Positions 1 to 9,195 are shown, counted from the stretch's first letter. The stretch: 64,000 nucleotides of DNA from Aldehydirespirator sp965203575 (GCA_965203575.1 OZ241894.1:1798001-1862000); one strand, 5' to 3'. Numbers and translations: made by a program. The notes: generated by a model from the letters alone, not told the origin.

Positions 1-85
1 CGCATCGATGGTACGGCCAAACGGGGGGCATGAGATTCGACCCGCTGGCTGTCGTATGGGCCTCTCAACGTTCTAGCCTGCGGGG

Positions 86-994
86 GTGACCGGAACCGTG
101 ACCGGCGGGGTACGCGCGCCCCGCCGAGCCCGCGCTGCGGCCTTCGTGGCTCTGACCAAGCCCCGCATCGTCGAATTGCTGCTGGTCACCACCGTCCCGT
201 CGATGATTCTGGCCGCCCAAGGCCTGCCGTCCGTGTGGCTGATCGCGGCCACGGTGGTGGGTGGGGCGTTGGCCGCGGGCGGCGCCAACGCACTGAACAT
301 GTACGTCGACCGCGACATCGACCGGCTCATGCACAGGACCCGCAACCGGCCCCTGGTCACAGGAGCAGTCCGTCCTGTTGAGGCGGTCGTGTTCGCGGTC
401 GCCCTCACTGTGGGTTCCTTCGTGTGGCTGTGGGCCTTCGTGAACCTGTTGTCGGCCGCGCTGGCTGCGGCCGCGGCCGCGTTCTACGTGTTCGTCTACT
501 CGCTGTGGCTCAAGCGCACGTCCATCCGGAATATCGTGATCGGCGGCGCGGCGGGAGCTGTGCCGACCCTGGTGGGATGGACCGCGGTCACGGGCTCGCT
601 CGACTGGCCGCCGGTGGTGCTGTTCGCGGTGATCTTCTACTGGACGCCGCCTCACTTCTGGGCCCTGGCCATCCGCTACCGCAGCGACTACCAGGCTGCC
701 GACGTTCCCATGCTTCCCGCGGTGGCCGGACTGCGGTCCACCGCCCGCCGCATCGTCGCCTACACGGTCGTACTGGTGGCCCTCTCGCTGCTGCTCGTGC
801 CGGTGGCCCATATGGGCGTCCTCTACCTGGCGGCCGCCCTCGCCGGCGGGGCCGGTTTCGGCGGCTTGGCCCTCGATGTGCTGCGCCGGCCCGACACGGC
901 CCGGGCGATGCGGTTGTTCAACTGGTCCAACGCCTACGTCGTGCTGCTCTTTGGAGCCGTCGCCGCCGATGTGCTGATCCGCAACGGGCTGTGA
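86..994 (+). CDS. ctaB: Protoheme IX farnesyltransferase (heme O synthase)
   Basis: Transfers a farnesyl group to protoheme IX to make heme O, the precursor of the heme A used by the oxidase encoded just downstream. The 302-residue protein has about nine hydrophobic helices and the UbiA-family prenyl-diphosphate motif NMYVDRDIDRLMHRT (about residues 72-86). A second signature, YWTPPHFWALAIRYRSDY (about 188-205), is typical of CtaB/CyoE. The GTG start was chosen because it gives the usual family length. Its place at the head of the oxidase cluster fits heme maturation. No Cox15-like heme A synthase is in the window; it may lie outside. Confidence 0.97.
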   Translation: MTGTVTGGVRAPRRARAAAFVALTKPRIVELLLVTTVPSMILAAQGLPSVWLIAATVVGGALAAGGANALNMYVDRDIDRLMHRTRNRPLVTGAVRPVEAVVFAVALTVGSFVWLWAFVNLLSAALAAAAAAFYVFVYSLWLKRTSIRNIVIGGAAGAVPTLVGWTAVTGSLDWPPVVLFAVIFYWTPPHFWALAIRYRSDYQAADVPMLPAVAGLRSTARRIVAYTVVLVALSLLLVPVAHMGVLYLAAALAGGAGFGGLALDVLRRPDTARAMRLFNWSNAYVVLLFGAVAADVLIRNGL

Positions 995-1091
995 GTTCCC
1001 CCTACCTTCGGCAGTCGAGTCCCTCGGTGGCTCCGGAGCTTCTACGCCGGTTGTCGGTGGCGCTGGTGGCAATGTGTAGCATCGCCTCCCG

Positions 1092-2636
1092 ATGACGCTG
1101 ACCGAACCGGCGATCGCGGACTCCGAGGCTGCCTCCGGCGCCGGTGACGCAACCGCGCCGGAATCCTCTGGAGAGGCGGCCGCGGCGCCCGGCGTCCTGG
1201 CCCAGCCCTTCGTCACCAGCGACGCGGCCGCCGTCGGCCGGTTGTTCGTGTTGACGTCGCTGCTGCTGGCCTTGGGCACCTCCGTGGTCGGGATGCTGCT
1301 CTCGTTCGGACGGACCGAGGCCGTCGCTCCCTGGGACCTGTTCGGCGGCTTCAACGCCTACTTCCGCATGTGGACCCTTTACCGGGTGTCCTTCATGTTG
1401 CTGGTTGTGATGCCGCTGCTGCTGGGCGTGGCTCTGGCCGTGGTGCCGTCCCAGGTCGGTGCCGGCAACGTTGCCTTTCCCCGGGCTGCGCTGGCGTCGT
1501 TCTGGTCGTGGCTGATCGGTGCGGTGATCATCGTGGTGTCGGTGTTCGCCGGCGGGGGCTGGGGCGCCATCGACGGCGTGACCGGCAACGAGAGCGACGC
1601 CATGGCGCTCACCCTGCTCGGCACCGGCATGGTGATCGTGGCGCTGCTGCTCGGTGCGGTGACCGTGGCCACCACCGTGATCTCGTTGCGACAGACGGGT
1701 ATGAGCCTGCTGGACGTGCCCCCCTTCTCGTGGTCGATGCTCGTGGCCGCCGCGGTCTGGCTGTTCACGCTGCCCGTCGCTATCGCCAACCTCGTGGTGA
1801 TCTATGCCGACTTGCGGGGCAGGCCGGCCATCGCCTTCGGTCGGGCCGAGGGTCCCGACATATGGCTGCAGCTCGACTGGCTGGTGGAGCAGCCCGCCGT
1901 CTACATCATGGCCGTGCCGGTGCTCGGCATCGCGGTCGAGGCCGTGGGCGCCGCCGTCGGGGCCCGCTCCAGCCGCCCGGAGGCCATCACGATAATCGTG
2001 GGACTGTTCGGGCTGCTGGCCGTGGGCGGCTGGTCGCAGGACTACTTCACCGCCCCCCAGGACCTCCGCGACGGGCTGGTCTACGTGGCCTTCGGTCTGG
2101 CCGCGGTCCTGCCGCTGGTGGCGCTGGCCGGTGGTGCGGCCGAGCTGGTGCTGAGGGGCACCAAGACGCCGGACCGGCTCCTCGACCTCAGGGTGCTGGG
2201 CGCGGGCGCGGCCCTGAAGCTCTTGGGCGCCGCCGCTCTGGTGGGGGCTCTGCGAGTGATCGAGCCGCTCGATCTGCTCGAGACCACCGCCACCTGGGCG
2301 GTGTTCCACGGCGTCGTCGCCGCGGGCCTCATCGCCGGCGTCGTCGCGCTGCGGAACTGGTCTGACCAGCTGCTGTTCCGCCCCATCTCCCAGATGGTGG
2401 GCCGGGGTTCGATCCTGCTGCTGGGTGCCGGCGGCGGTCTGCTGGTGATCTCCGATCTGATCTCAGGCTTCATTGTCGATGACCGGGACCTCATGGCCCT
2501 CGCGTTGGACGGCAACGTGGTGCTCAACCTGGTCAACTTCTTCGGATCCCTACTGGTGGCGGCCGGGCTGGCAGGGGCCCTGGCCGGGATCGCATCCGCT
2601 CTGCGATCCCCCGCGACCAACAGCGCAGCAGCATGA
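1092..2636 (+). CDS. Cytochrome oxidase subunit I-like membrane protein lacking metal ligands
   Basis: A 514-residue polytopic membrane protein clearly related to subunit I. It has GNVAFPRAALASFWSWLIGA (about 125-144) where the true subunit I in this window has RDVAFPRLNALSFWIWLSGA. The metal ligands are gone: Tyr97 replaces the first heme a His, Gln267 in QPAVY replaces the CuB His of HPEVY, and Gln316-Asp317 replace the His-His pair. The HFH motif has become Val404-Phe-His406. Only the equivalent of the second heme a His remains. It therefore cannot be a normal oxygen reductase. It overlaps the next gene by ATGA and heads a block with subunit III- and IV-like genes, suggesting an accessory or assembly complex; that role is inference. 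Confidence 0.85.
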   Translation: MTLTEPAIADSEAASGAGDATAPESSGEAAAAPGVLAQPFVTSDAAAVGRLFVLTSLLLALGTSVVGMLLSFGRTEAVAPWDLFGGFNAYFRMWTLYRVSFMLLVVMPLLLGVALAVVPSQVGAGNVAFPRAALASFWSWLIGAVIIVVSVFAGGGWGAIDGVTGNESDAMALTLLGTGMVIVALLLGAVTVATTVISLRQTGMSLLDVPPFSWSMLVAAAVWLFTLPVAIANLVVIYADLRGRPAIAFGRAEGPDIWLQLDWLVEQPAVYIMAVPVLGIAVEAVGAAVGARSSRPEAITIIVGLFGLLAVGGWSQDYFTAPQDLRDGLVYVAFGLAAVLPLVALAGGAAELVLRGTKTPDRLLDLRVLGAGAALKLLGAAALVGALRVIEPLDLLETTATWAVFHGVVAAGLIAGVVALRNWSDQLLFRPISQMVGRGSILLLGAGGGLLVISDLISGFIVDDRDLMALALDGNVVLNLVNFFGSLLVAAGLAGALAGIASALRSPATNSAAA

Positions 2637-3217
2637 GAACGACGGCACTTCCCGCCGCGGAGGCGACCCGGCCTCGCACCGTCGTGGTCGGCGCCCTGCT
2701 CGCCACGGGAGCGGTCTTCATGGCCTTCGCCGCGCTGGTCGCGGTGTACGTCCAGCAGCGCCAACTGGCCCGGGCCACCGGCCAGGAGTGGTTCCCGGAA
2801 GGCAGCGTCGAGCTCGGCCCGGCCGGGATGATGATGATGACGCTGGTGCTGTCGATGGTGACGGTGCAGTGGGCCGTTCAGGCCGCCCGGGACGAGGACC
2901 GGCCTCACGGGTTCATCGCGCTCGGGGTCACGTTGATGTTCGGGGCGGCGGTCATCAACCAGTTCTGGTTCGTGTACCAGGACACCGCCTTCGCCATCGA
3001 CGGCGGTCGGGCCGAGCTGCTGTTCTACGCCGTCACCGGCTCATTCATCGCCATGCTGATCGGGGGTATGGCGATGCTGGCCGTCACCACCATCCGCTCG
3101 CTGATGGGGCCCTTCGGGCGGGACCTGGCCCACGGTGTGCAGGCTGCGGGCGCCTACTGGCACATGTGCGTGCTGTGCTACTTCCTGGTCTGGTACGTCG
3201 TTTTCATAACCAAGTAG
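2633..3217 (+). CDS. Cytochrome c oxidase subunit III-like protein
   Basis: A 194-residue membrane protein with about five helices. Its C-terminus (AYWHMCVLCYFLVWYVVF) lines up with LYWHFVDIVWIFIFTVIYL of the canonical subunit III at 7279-7911, so it belongs to the heme-copper oxidase subunit III family. The start ATG overlaps the stop of the preceding ligand-less subunit I-like gene (ATGA), which implies translational coupling and a shared complex. It probably pairs with that pseudo-subunit I rather than with CtaD, which has its own subunit III. Subunit III carries no redox centre, so no catalytic residue can be judged lost. Confidence 0.8.
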   Translation: MRTTALPAAEATRPRTVVVGALLATGAVFMAFAALVAVYVQQRQLARATGQEWFPEGSVELGPAGMMMMTLVLSMVTVQWAVQAARDEDRPHGFIALGVTLMFGAAVINQFWFVYQDTAFAIDGGRAELLFYAVTGSFIAMLIGGMAMLAVTTIRSLMGPFGRDLAHGVQAAGAYWHMCVLCYFLVWYVVFITK

Positions 3218-3224
3218 GCCCAGC

Positions 3225-4025
3225 GTGTTCACTACCGGATTCAAGTTCTTCTTCGGACTGTTCGCAGCGTTCTGTGCCGCCGCGCTGGTCTACGGCTACA
3301 CCACCGGCGGCGATCACGTCGGACCTTTGTCGCTGGGTTGGAAGGGCGGCGTCGGCGACCACATCGGCTACGGCGTGCTGGTGGCCCTGGCCGGCGTCTC
3401 GCTGACCATCAGCCTCGTGCTGGTGTCGTTCCGCGATGCCGACGCGGCCGCCCAGGCCCATCTCCAGAACTTGGCCGAGGTACTCACCGACCAGCCCGTT
3501 GCTGCGAGCTTCTGGCCGGTGGTCGCCTCCTTCGGGGTGGGCGCGGCGGCCGTCGGGCTGGTGCTGCATCCGATGGTGTTCGTGCTGGGCCTGGCCCTGA
3601 TCGTTCTGTCCCTGGTGGAGTGGACCATGGACGCCTGGGCCGACCGCGCCACCGGCGACACCGCCGTCAATCGCGAGCTCCGCAACCGGATCATGGCTCC
3701 CATCGAGATCCCTGTCGTCGGAGCGCTCGCGATCGGCGTGATCGTGCTGGCGGCATCGCGGATCCTGCTGACCGTGTCGCAGCTGGAGGCGGTGGCCGTC
3801 GCCGGCGTGGTGTCCGCCCTCATCCTGGGCGGCGCCTGGGTGTACGCGTCCCGGCCCGGGCTCGGTCGCCGCCTCGTGCGCGTCCTTGGAACGGTCGGTG
3901 CGTTGCTGCTGCTCATAGGCGGGGTGCTGGCCGCGGTAGCCGGCGAGCGGGATTTCCATCACCACGACGACGAGACTCACGAAGAGTCCGGCGAGCCCAC
4001 CGGCACGGGTGAGCACGGTGGCTGA
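3225..4025 (+). CDS. CtaF-like (subunit IV) membrane protein with extra C-terminal helices
   Basis: A 266-residue membrane protein that starts with GTG seven bases after the subunit III-like gene. Residues 1 to about 140 resemble the actinobacterial oxidase subunit IV (CtaF): an N-terminal pair of helices, a short loop, then ASFWPVVASFGVGAAAVGLV and a fourth helix, as in the family's SxWPxxxA pattern. About 125 further residues add two or three helices and a His/Asp/Glu-rich tail (DFHHHDDETHEESGEP). The ctaC gene starts inside its 3' end (17-base overlap). The longer form is unusual for CtaF. The family assignment rests on pattern similarity only. Confidence 0.6.
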   Translation: MFTTGFKFFFGLFAAFCAAALVYGYTTGGDHVGPLSLGWKGGVGDHIGYGVLVALAGVSLTISLVLVSFRDADAAAQAHLQNLAEVLTDQPVAASFWPVVASFGVGAAAVGLVLHPMVFVLGLALIVLSLVEWTMDAWADRATGDTAVNRELRNRIMAPIEIPVVGALAIGVIVLAASRILLTVSQLEAVAVAGVVSALILGGAWVYASRPGLGRRLVRVLGTVGALLLLIGGVLAAVAGERDFHHHDDETHEESGEPTGTGEHGG

Positions 4026-5253
4026 GGCTCGGACGACCACCCGCCGGTTCCTTGCAGGGGCGTTGCTGCTGCTGGGCGCGGCCGTGGCCACCGGCTGCGC
4101 GTCCGATGCGGAGCTCGACACCTTCGCTCCGCAGGGCCCGATCGCCAGGGAACTGCACAGCAGGGGCGTGCTGCCGGTGTTCTGGATCGCGGCGGTGGTG
4201 TTCGTGGGCATCACCATCGCCATGGTCTGGCTCATCTGGAAGAACCGGGTCAAGACCTACGACGGCGACGACGAATGGCCTGCACAGACCCACGGTCACG
4301 TCCCGCTGGAGGTCGGCTGGACGGTCGGATTCCTCGTCACCATGATCGCGGTGGCCGGCATCATGCTGTGGTCGCTTCCCACCGTGGACGCCACCGAGAC
4401 CAACACCATGGTGGTCACCATCGACGACCACAGCGTCTCCTGGGAGCCGACCGTGGTGGTGGTGGGCAACCAGTGGTGGTGGGAGTTCCGCTACTACTTC
4501 TCCGACCAGGTGGACCTGGCCGACCTGAGGGCGCACGGCGACGCCAAGACATTGCCTCCCGCCGACATCGTCACTTCCGGCCAGATGGTGATCCCCACCG
4601 GCGAGGAGGTCGAGCTGATCATCACCTCCCGCGACGTGATCCACTCCTTCTGGATCCCGGCGCTCAACGGCAAGCGCGACGCCGTGCCCAACCGCTTCTC
4701 GCCCTGGAAGATCGAGGCCTCCGATCCCGGCTTCTACTTCGGGCAGTGCACCGAGTTCTGCGGCCTGTCGCACTCGCGCATGAGGATGCAGGCGGTGTCG
4801 CTCAGCCCGGCCGACTTCCAGGCGTGGGTGGACAGCACCAGCGCCGACGCGGCGGAGCCCACCGATCCGGAGGCGTTGGCGGGCCTGGAGGTGTTCTCGG
4901 GCATCTGCACCTCGTGCCATCTCATCGAGGGAGTGAACGACGACGTGTACGAGGGGGCCGACCAGGCCTCGGGAGCCGCACCGAATCTGACCCACTTCGC
5001 CAACCGCAGCACCTTCGCGGGCGGGATCCTCAACACCTACAACGCGGACGGGTCGCTCAACCGCAAGGACCTGGAGGCATGGCTGCGCGATCCGGGCGCT
5101 CTCAAGGAGAACTACACCGTGCCGGGCGAGCAGTACCGGGGCATGCCCGACCTCGATCTGAGCGAGCAGCAGATCGACGACCTGGTGGCCTACCTTTCAG
5201 GCCTGGGAGCGAAGCCCGCCGGCTGGATAATCGAAGCGACCCAGGTGGAGTGA
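4009..5253 (+). CDS. ctaC: Cytochrome c oxidase subunit II with fused cytochrome c domain
   Basis: Subunit II of a caa3-type oxidase: it accepts electrons through its own c-type heme and the CuA centre and passes them to subunit I. The 414-residue protein has a lipobox ending at Cys30 (GAAVATGC), two membrane helices (about 55-77 and 104-123), and a cupredoxin domain. CuA ligands are visible: His212 (IHSFWIP), Cys247, Glu249, Cys251, His255 and Met258. A C-terminal cytochrome c domain carries CTSCH (300-304) and a likely axial Met379 in RGMPDL. It starts with GTG inside the preceding gene and lies five bases before ctaD, so the two are cotranscribed. Confidence 0.97.
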   Translation: MSTVAEARTTTRRFLAGALLLLGAAVATGCASDAELDTFAPQGPIARELHSRGVLPVFWIAAVVFVGITIAMVWLIWKNRVKTYDGDDEWPAQTHGHVPLEVGWTVGFLVTMIAVAGIMLWSLPTVDATETNTMVVTIDDHSVSWEPTVVVVGNQWWWEFRYYFSDQVDLADLRAHGDAKTLPPADIVTSGQMVIPTGEEVELIITSRDVIHSFWIPALNGKRDAVPNRFSPWKIEASDPGFYFGQCTEFCGLSHSRMRMQAVSLSPADFQAWVDSTSADAAEPTDPEALAGLEVFSGICTSCHLIEGVNDDVYEGADQASGAAPNLTHFANRSTFAGGILNTYNADGSLNRKDLEAWLRDPGALKENYTVPGEQYRGMPDLDLSEQQIDDLVAYLSGLGAKPAGWIIEATQVE

Positions 5254-5257
5254 CGCC

Positions 5258-7282
5258 ATGGCCATAACCGAGAAGACTCCGCTCGAGCTGGGCCCCGGCG
5301 ATTCCGTCCGCTATGCCGAGCGGCCCCTCGGTGTGTTCACCCGCCCCCAGGGGGGCCGGGGCTGGCGCGACTGGCTCAGCACCGTCGACCACAAGCGCAT
5401 CGGGATCCTGTACGGCGCCTCGGCCATGTTCTTCTTCCTGGTCGGCGGGGTCGAGGCTCTGCTGATCCGCCTGCAACTGGCCGCACCGGAGGGCTCGGTG
5501 CTCAGCGCCGACGTCTACAACCAGGTGTACACCATGCACGGCGTCACCATGGTGTTCCTGTTCATCATGCCGCTGGCCGCGGCCTTCGCGAACTACTTCA
5601 TCCCCCTGCAGATCGGTGCCCGCGACGTCGCCTTCCCCCGCCTCAACGCGCTGTCGTTCTGGATCTGGCTGTCGGGAGCCATCTTCCTGAACACGTCGTG
5701 GATGGTGGGCGGCGGCGGGGCCGACTGCGGCTGGTTCTGCTACTCCACCAACAGCGGGGTGGCCTTCTCGCCCAGCCACGGCGTGGACTTCTACGCCATC
5801 GGCCTGCAGATCCTGGGCATCGCCTCGCTGGTGTCGTCGGTGAACCTGATCGTCACCTGCCTCAACATGCGGGCGCCCGGCATGACCCTGATGCGCATGC
5901 CGGTGCTCACCTGGATGCTTCTGATCACCCAGTTCCTGCTGCTGTTCGCGCTGCCGGTGATCACCGTGGCGCTGTTCCTGCTGATGTTCGACCGGCTCTT
6001 CGACGCCCAGTTCTTCAACCCCGACGCCGGAGCCGACCCGCTGCTTTGGCAGCACTTGTTCTGGATCTTCGGCCATCCCGAGGTGTACATCATCATCCTG
6101 CCCGCGTTCGGGGTGGTGTCCGAGGTCATCCCCACCTTCAGCCGCAAGCCCCTGTTCGGATACGAGTTCATGGTGTTCTCGGGCATCGCCATCGGGTTCA
6201 TGGGCTGGGGTGTGTGGGCCCACCACATGTTCGTGTCGGGCATGGGCCCCATCTCGGTGGCCGCCTTCTCCTTGTCGACCATGTTCATCGCGGTGCCGAC
6301 GGGGGTGAAGGTCCTCAACTGGCTTGCCACGATGTGGGGAGGGAAGCTCAAATTCACAGTGGCCATGAAGTTCGCGGTGGCCACGGTGGCCATGTTCACC
6401 ATCGGCGGCCTGTCCGGCGTGACCCACTCGGTGGCGCCGGCCGACACCCAGCAGACCGACACCTACTACATCGTGGCCCACTTCCACTATGTGATCTTCG
6501 GCGGCGGCGTGCTCGGCCTGTTCGCCGGCATCTACTTCTGGTGGCCCAAGATCTGGGGGCACTTCCTCAACGAGCGCCTCGGCAACTGGCACTTCTGGAT
6601 CATGCTGGTGGGCTTCAACCTCACCTTCGGCCCGATGCACATCCTGGGCCTGCAGGGAATGTCGCGCCGCATCGACACCTACGCGAGGGGGTACGGCTTC
6701 GAGTTCTGGAACATGGCGGCCACGGTCGGATCGCTGCTGATCGCGGTCGCGGTGGTGATCTTCATGTGGAACGTGGTGAAGTCCAAGCGCGACGCCCCCC
6801 ATCTGCCGCCGCCGGGCCCGGACCCCTGGGACGGCCGCACACTCGAATGGTCGATCCCGTCGCCGGTGCCCGTGCACAACTTCGACACGGTGCCGCAGGT
6901 GCACGGCCGCGACGAGTGGTGGCACACCAAGTACGCCGAGAACGACGAGGGCAAGGTGGTGCGGGTCGCCACCGTGGAGGAGGCCGCCCAGACCGGCGAG
7001 GCGACCGATGTGCACCTGCCGTCGCCGTCCTTCTGGCCGCTGGCGGTGGCCGTCGGATTGCCCCTCATCGGCTACGGCCTGATCTTCAATCTCTGGCTCG
7101 CCCTGATCGGCGCCCTGTTGACGATCGCGTCGCTGTACTCGTGGGCGCTGGAACCGGTGGACGACCCCGACGCGGCCCACGACCACCACGACGACGACCA
7201 CGACGACGATCATGACGACGAGGACCACGGTGGCGAGGACCCCGATGAGGCCGACGCTTCAGCCGACGGAGCCGACCAATGA
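5258..7282 (+). CDS. ctaD: Cytochrome c oxidase subunit I (aa3-type)
   Basis: Catalytic subunit of the proton-pumping terminal oxidase. All metal ligands are present in the 674-residue protein: His94 and His410 for heme a, His408 for heme a3, and His273 (HPEVY, with the cross-linked Tyr277), His322 and His323 for CuB. The K-channel lysine is in PTGVKVLNW (Lys350). The C-terminus extends past the usual length with a cytoplasmic tail very rich in His and Asp (about residues 633-674), which could bind metal. It overlaps ctaE by four bases (ATGA). Compare the ligand-less homologue at 1092-2636. Confidence 0.98.
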   Translation: MAITEKTPLELGPGDSVRYAERPLGVFTRPQGGRGWRDWLSTVDHKRIGILYGASAMFFFLVGGVEALLIRLQLAAPEGSVLSADVYNQVYTMHGVTMVFLFIMPLAAAFANYFIPLQIGARDVAFPRLNALSFWIWLSGAIFLNTSWMVGGGGADCGWFCYSTNSGVAFSPSHGVDFYAIGLQILGIASLVSSVNLIVTCLNMRAPGMTLMRMPVLTWMLLITQFLLLFALPVITVALFLLMFDRLFDAQFFNPDAGADPLLWQHLFWIFGHPEVYIIILPAFGVVSEVIPTFSRKPLFGYEFMVFSGIAIGFMGWGVWAHHMFVSGMGPISVAAFSLSTMFIAVPTGVKVLNWLATMWGGKLKFTVAMKFAVATVAMFTIGGLSGVTHSVAPADTQQTDTYYIVAHFHYVIFGGGVLGLFAGIYFWWPKIWGHFLNERLGNWHFWIMLVGFNLTFGPMHILGLQGMSRRIDTYARGYGFEFWNMAATVGSLLIAVAVVIFMWNVVKSKRDAPHLPPPGPDPWDGRTLEWSIPSPVPVHNFDTVPQVHGRDEWWHTKYAENDEGKVVRVATVEEAAQTGEATDVHLPSPSFWPLAVAVGLPLIGYGLIFNLWLALIGALLTIASLYSWALEPVDDPDAAHDHHDDDHDDDHDDEDHGGEDPDEADASADGADQ

Positions 7283-7911
7283 GCGCCGAGCCCCTAGTCG
7301 CTGACGCCGGCCACGATGTCGCCGACCACGGCCACGACGAGCACGCCACCACCACCGGCCTGTCGCACACCAAGCTGGCCATGTGGGTGTTCCTGGGCTC
7401 GGAGTGCCTGCTGTTCGGCGGGCTGATCTCCACTTACCTGCTGTACAAGACCCGCGGCAACGGCCGCACGCTGCCCACCGACGTTTTCGACATCCCGTTC
7501 ACGTCGGTCAGCTCCTTCGTGCTGCTGATGAGCTCGCTGACGATGGTGCTGGCCCTGTCAGCCGTGTCCCGCGGCGAGGCCGAGGCCGGTCGCACGTGGC
7601 TGCTGGCCACCGCCCTGCTGGGCGGCGTGTTCATCGGCGGGCAGGTGTACGAGTTCACCAGCTTCGTCCGGGAGGGCGTGGCCTTCACCACCAACCCGGC
7701 CAGCAGCGCCTTCTTCACCCTGACCGGCTTCCACGGCGTCCACGTGAGCCTCGGCATCGTGATGCTGATGTCGCTGTTCGTGGCCTCGGTGAAGGGCAAG
7801 CTGACGCAGCGCAACGCCGAGACGGTCGAGATCGTCGGCCTCTACTGGCACTTCGTGGACATCGTGTGGATCTTCATCTTCACCGTCATCTACCTGATCC
7901 CCGCGGACTAG
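7279..7911 (+). CDS. ctaE: Cytochrome c oxidase subunit III
   Basis: Structural subunit III of the oxidase. The 210-residue protein has five predicted helices and the family signatures FLGSECLLFGGLI (about 37-49), GQVYEF, TGFHGVHVSLG (about 152-162) and LYWHFVDIVWIFIFTVIYL near the C-terminus. An N-terminal His-rich segment (AGHDVADHGHDEHATT) precedes the first helix. The start codon overlaps the ctaD stop (ATGA), so translation is probably coupled, and the subunit IV gene follows after five bases. Confidence 0.96.
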   Translation: MSAEPLVADAGHDVADHGHDEHATTTGLSHTKLAMWVFLGSECLLFGGLISTYLLYKTRGNGRTLPTDVFDIPFTSVSSFVLLMSSLTMVLALSAVSRGEAEAGRTWLLATALLGGVFIGGQVYEFTSFVREGVAFTTNPASSAFFTLTGFHGVHVSLGIVMLMSLFVASVKGKLTQRNAETVEIVGLYWHFVDIVWIFIFTVIYLIPAD

Positions 7912-7916
7912 GACCC

Positions 7917-8273
7917 ATGAGCGACACCGCTACCTCCCAGCACTCCGAGCCCGAAGCCGACGCGGCCGAAGAGCACCACGACGACGAGGGCCACGCCCAT
8001 CCCTCGGACTGGGCCTACGTCAAGATCGCCGTGGTGCTGGCCGCCATCACCGCGCTCGAGGTGTTCACCTACTTCGAGACGGTGCTCGACTGGGGTGTGG
8101 CCCTGGTGCCCTCGCTCATCTTCATGATGATCGTCAAGTTCTACTTGGTGGCCACCTGGTTCATGCACCTGCGCTTCGACAGCAAGCTGTTCGGCCGGAT
8201 GTTCACGGCCGGGTTGACCCTTGCCGTCGGCGTGTACGTCGTGACGCTGACCGTCTTCGAGTTCTGGGTATAG
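7917..8273 (+). CDS. Cytochrome c oxidase subunit IV family protein
   Basis: A 118-residue protein with a charged His/Glu/Asp-rich N-terminus (about 1-30) followed by three helices. The core SDWAYVKIAVVLAAITALEV...FMMIVKFYLVATWFMHLRFDSKLF is characteristic of the prokaryotic cytochrome c oxidase subunit IV (CyoD/CtaF-like) family, which helps stabilise the complex. The ATG at 7917 was chosen because it lies five bases after ctaE and gives the usual length; the frame is open further upstream inside ctaE but that is a shadow. Confidence 0.93.
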   Translation: MSDTATSQHSEPEADAAEEHHDDEGHAHPSDWAYVKIAVVLAAITALEVFTYFETVLDWGVALVPSLIFMMIVKFYLVATWFMHLRFDSKLFGRMFTAGLTLAVGVYVVTLTVFEFWV

Positions 8274-8276
8274 CCC

Positions 8277-9185
8277 ATGAGCGCGCTGGCCGCGACCGAC
8301 GCCTGGCGCTTCCAATTCCATCCTGAGGTGTGGCTGCTGGTCGCGGCGGTGGTCGGCCTCGGCTTCTACGTGGTGCGGGTGGTTGCCCCCGTCGCCGGCC
8401 CTGGAGGAGCTACCGCCGCGGTGACTCGGCGTCATCGGCTGTGCTTCGTCGCCGGTGTTGCCCTGCTGTGGGTCTCGGCGGACTGGCCCATGCACGACAT
8501 CGCCGAGGAATACCTCTACTCGGTGCACATGGTGCAGCACCTGCTCATCAGCTTCGTGGTGCCGCCGCTGCTGCTGATGGCCGTGCCCGTGTGGCTGGCC
8601 CGGCTCATCGTGGTCGACGGCTCGCGCTCGGCCCGGGTGATCCGCCGCCTGGTGCACCCGCTGGTGGCCGGGGTGGCCTTCAACGCCCTGCAGGCACTGA
8701 TGCACTGGAACACCGTCGTGGAGCTGTCGGTCCGCAGCGGCCCCTTCCACTACGCCATGCACCTGCTGATGTTCGCCAGCGCGCTGGCCATGTGGACGCC
8801 GGTGGTCGGCCCGCTGAGGGAGCTTCACCTGTCCGAGCCGATGAAGATGGTCTACCTGTTCACCATGTCGATCATTCCCACCGTGCCGGCCGCCTGGCTG
8901 ACCTTCGCCGAGGGCTCGGTGTACCCGGTCTACGACCACGCCCAGCGCCTCTTCGGGATCTCGGTGGCCGCCGACCAGCAGGCCGCCGGCGCGGTCATGA
9001 AGGTGCTGGGCGGCCTCTACCTGTGGACCCTGATCGCCATCCGGTTCTTCCGCTTCTCGGCCGCCCAGCGCTACGCCGACGCCGAGGAGCGTCGCCGGCG
9101 CCTCGCGGCCGACACCCTCACCACCGCCGACGTCGAGGCCGAGTTCGAGCGCCTGGGCCCCCCGCCGTCCGAGCCTCGCCTCTAG
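8277..9185 (+). CDS. ctaG: CtaG-family cytochrome c oxidase assembly protein
   Basis: Membrane protein of the caa3-type CtaG family, thought to help insert copper into the CuB site of the oxidase. The 302-residue sequence has about seven helices with conserved His residues in the family pattern: SADWPMHDIAEEYLYSVHMVQHLLISFVVPPLLLM, LMHWNTVVE and HYAMHLLMF. The C-terminal 45 residues are charged and cytoplasmic. It starts three bases after the subunit IV stop and closes the oxidase operon. It is unrelated to the Cox11 type also called CtaG. Confidence 0.93.
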   Translation: MSALAATDAWRFQFHPEVWLLVAAVVGLGFYVVRVVAPVAGPGGATAAVTRRHRLCFVAGVALLWVSADWPMHDIAEEYLYSVHMVQHLLISFVVPPLLLMAVPVWLARLIVVDGSRSARVIRRLVHPLVAGVAFNALQALMHWNTVVELSVRSGPFHYAMHLLMFASALAMWTPVVGPLRELHLSEPMKMVYLFTMSIIPTVPAAWLTFAEGSVYPVYDHAQRLFGISVAADQQAAGAVMKVLGGLYLWTLIAIRFFRFSAAQRYADAEERRRRLAADTLTTADVEAEFERLGPPPSEPRL

Positions 9186-9195
9186 GCTTGAGCGA

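Noticed and set aside
5102..7228. A 708-codon minus-strand open frame opposite ctaD, and similar long antisense frames (for example 54957-57551)
   Set aside because: They lie opposite clear genes, are dominated by Arg/Gly/His/Asp from GC-rich antisense codons, and show no family motifs.
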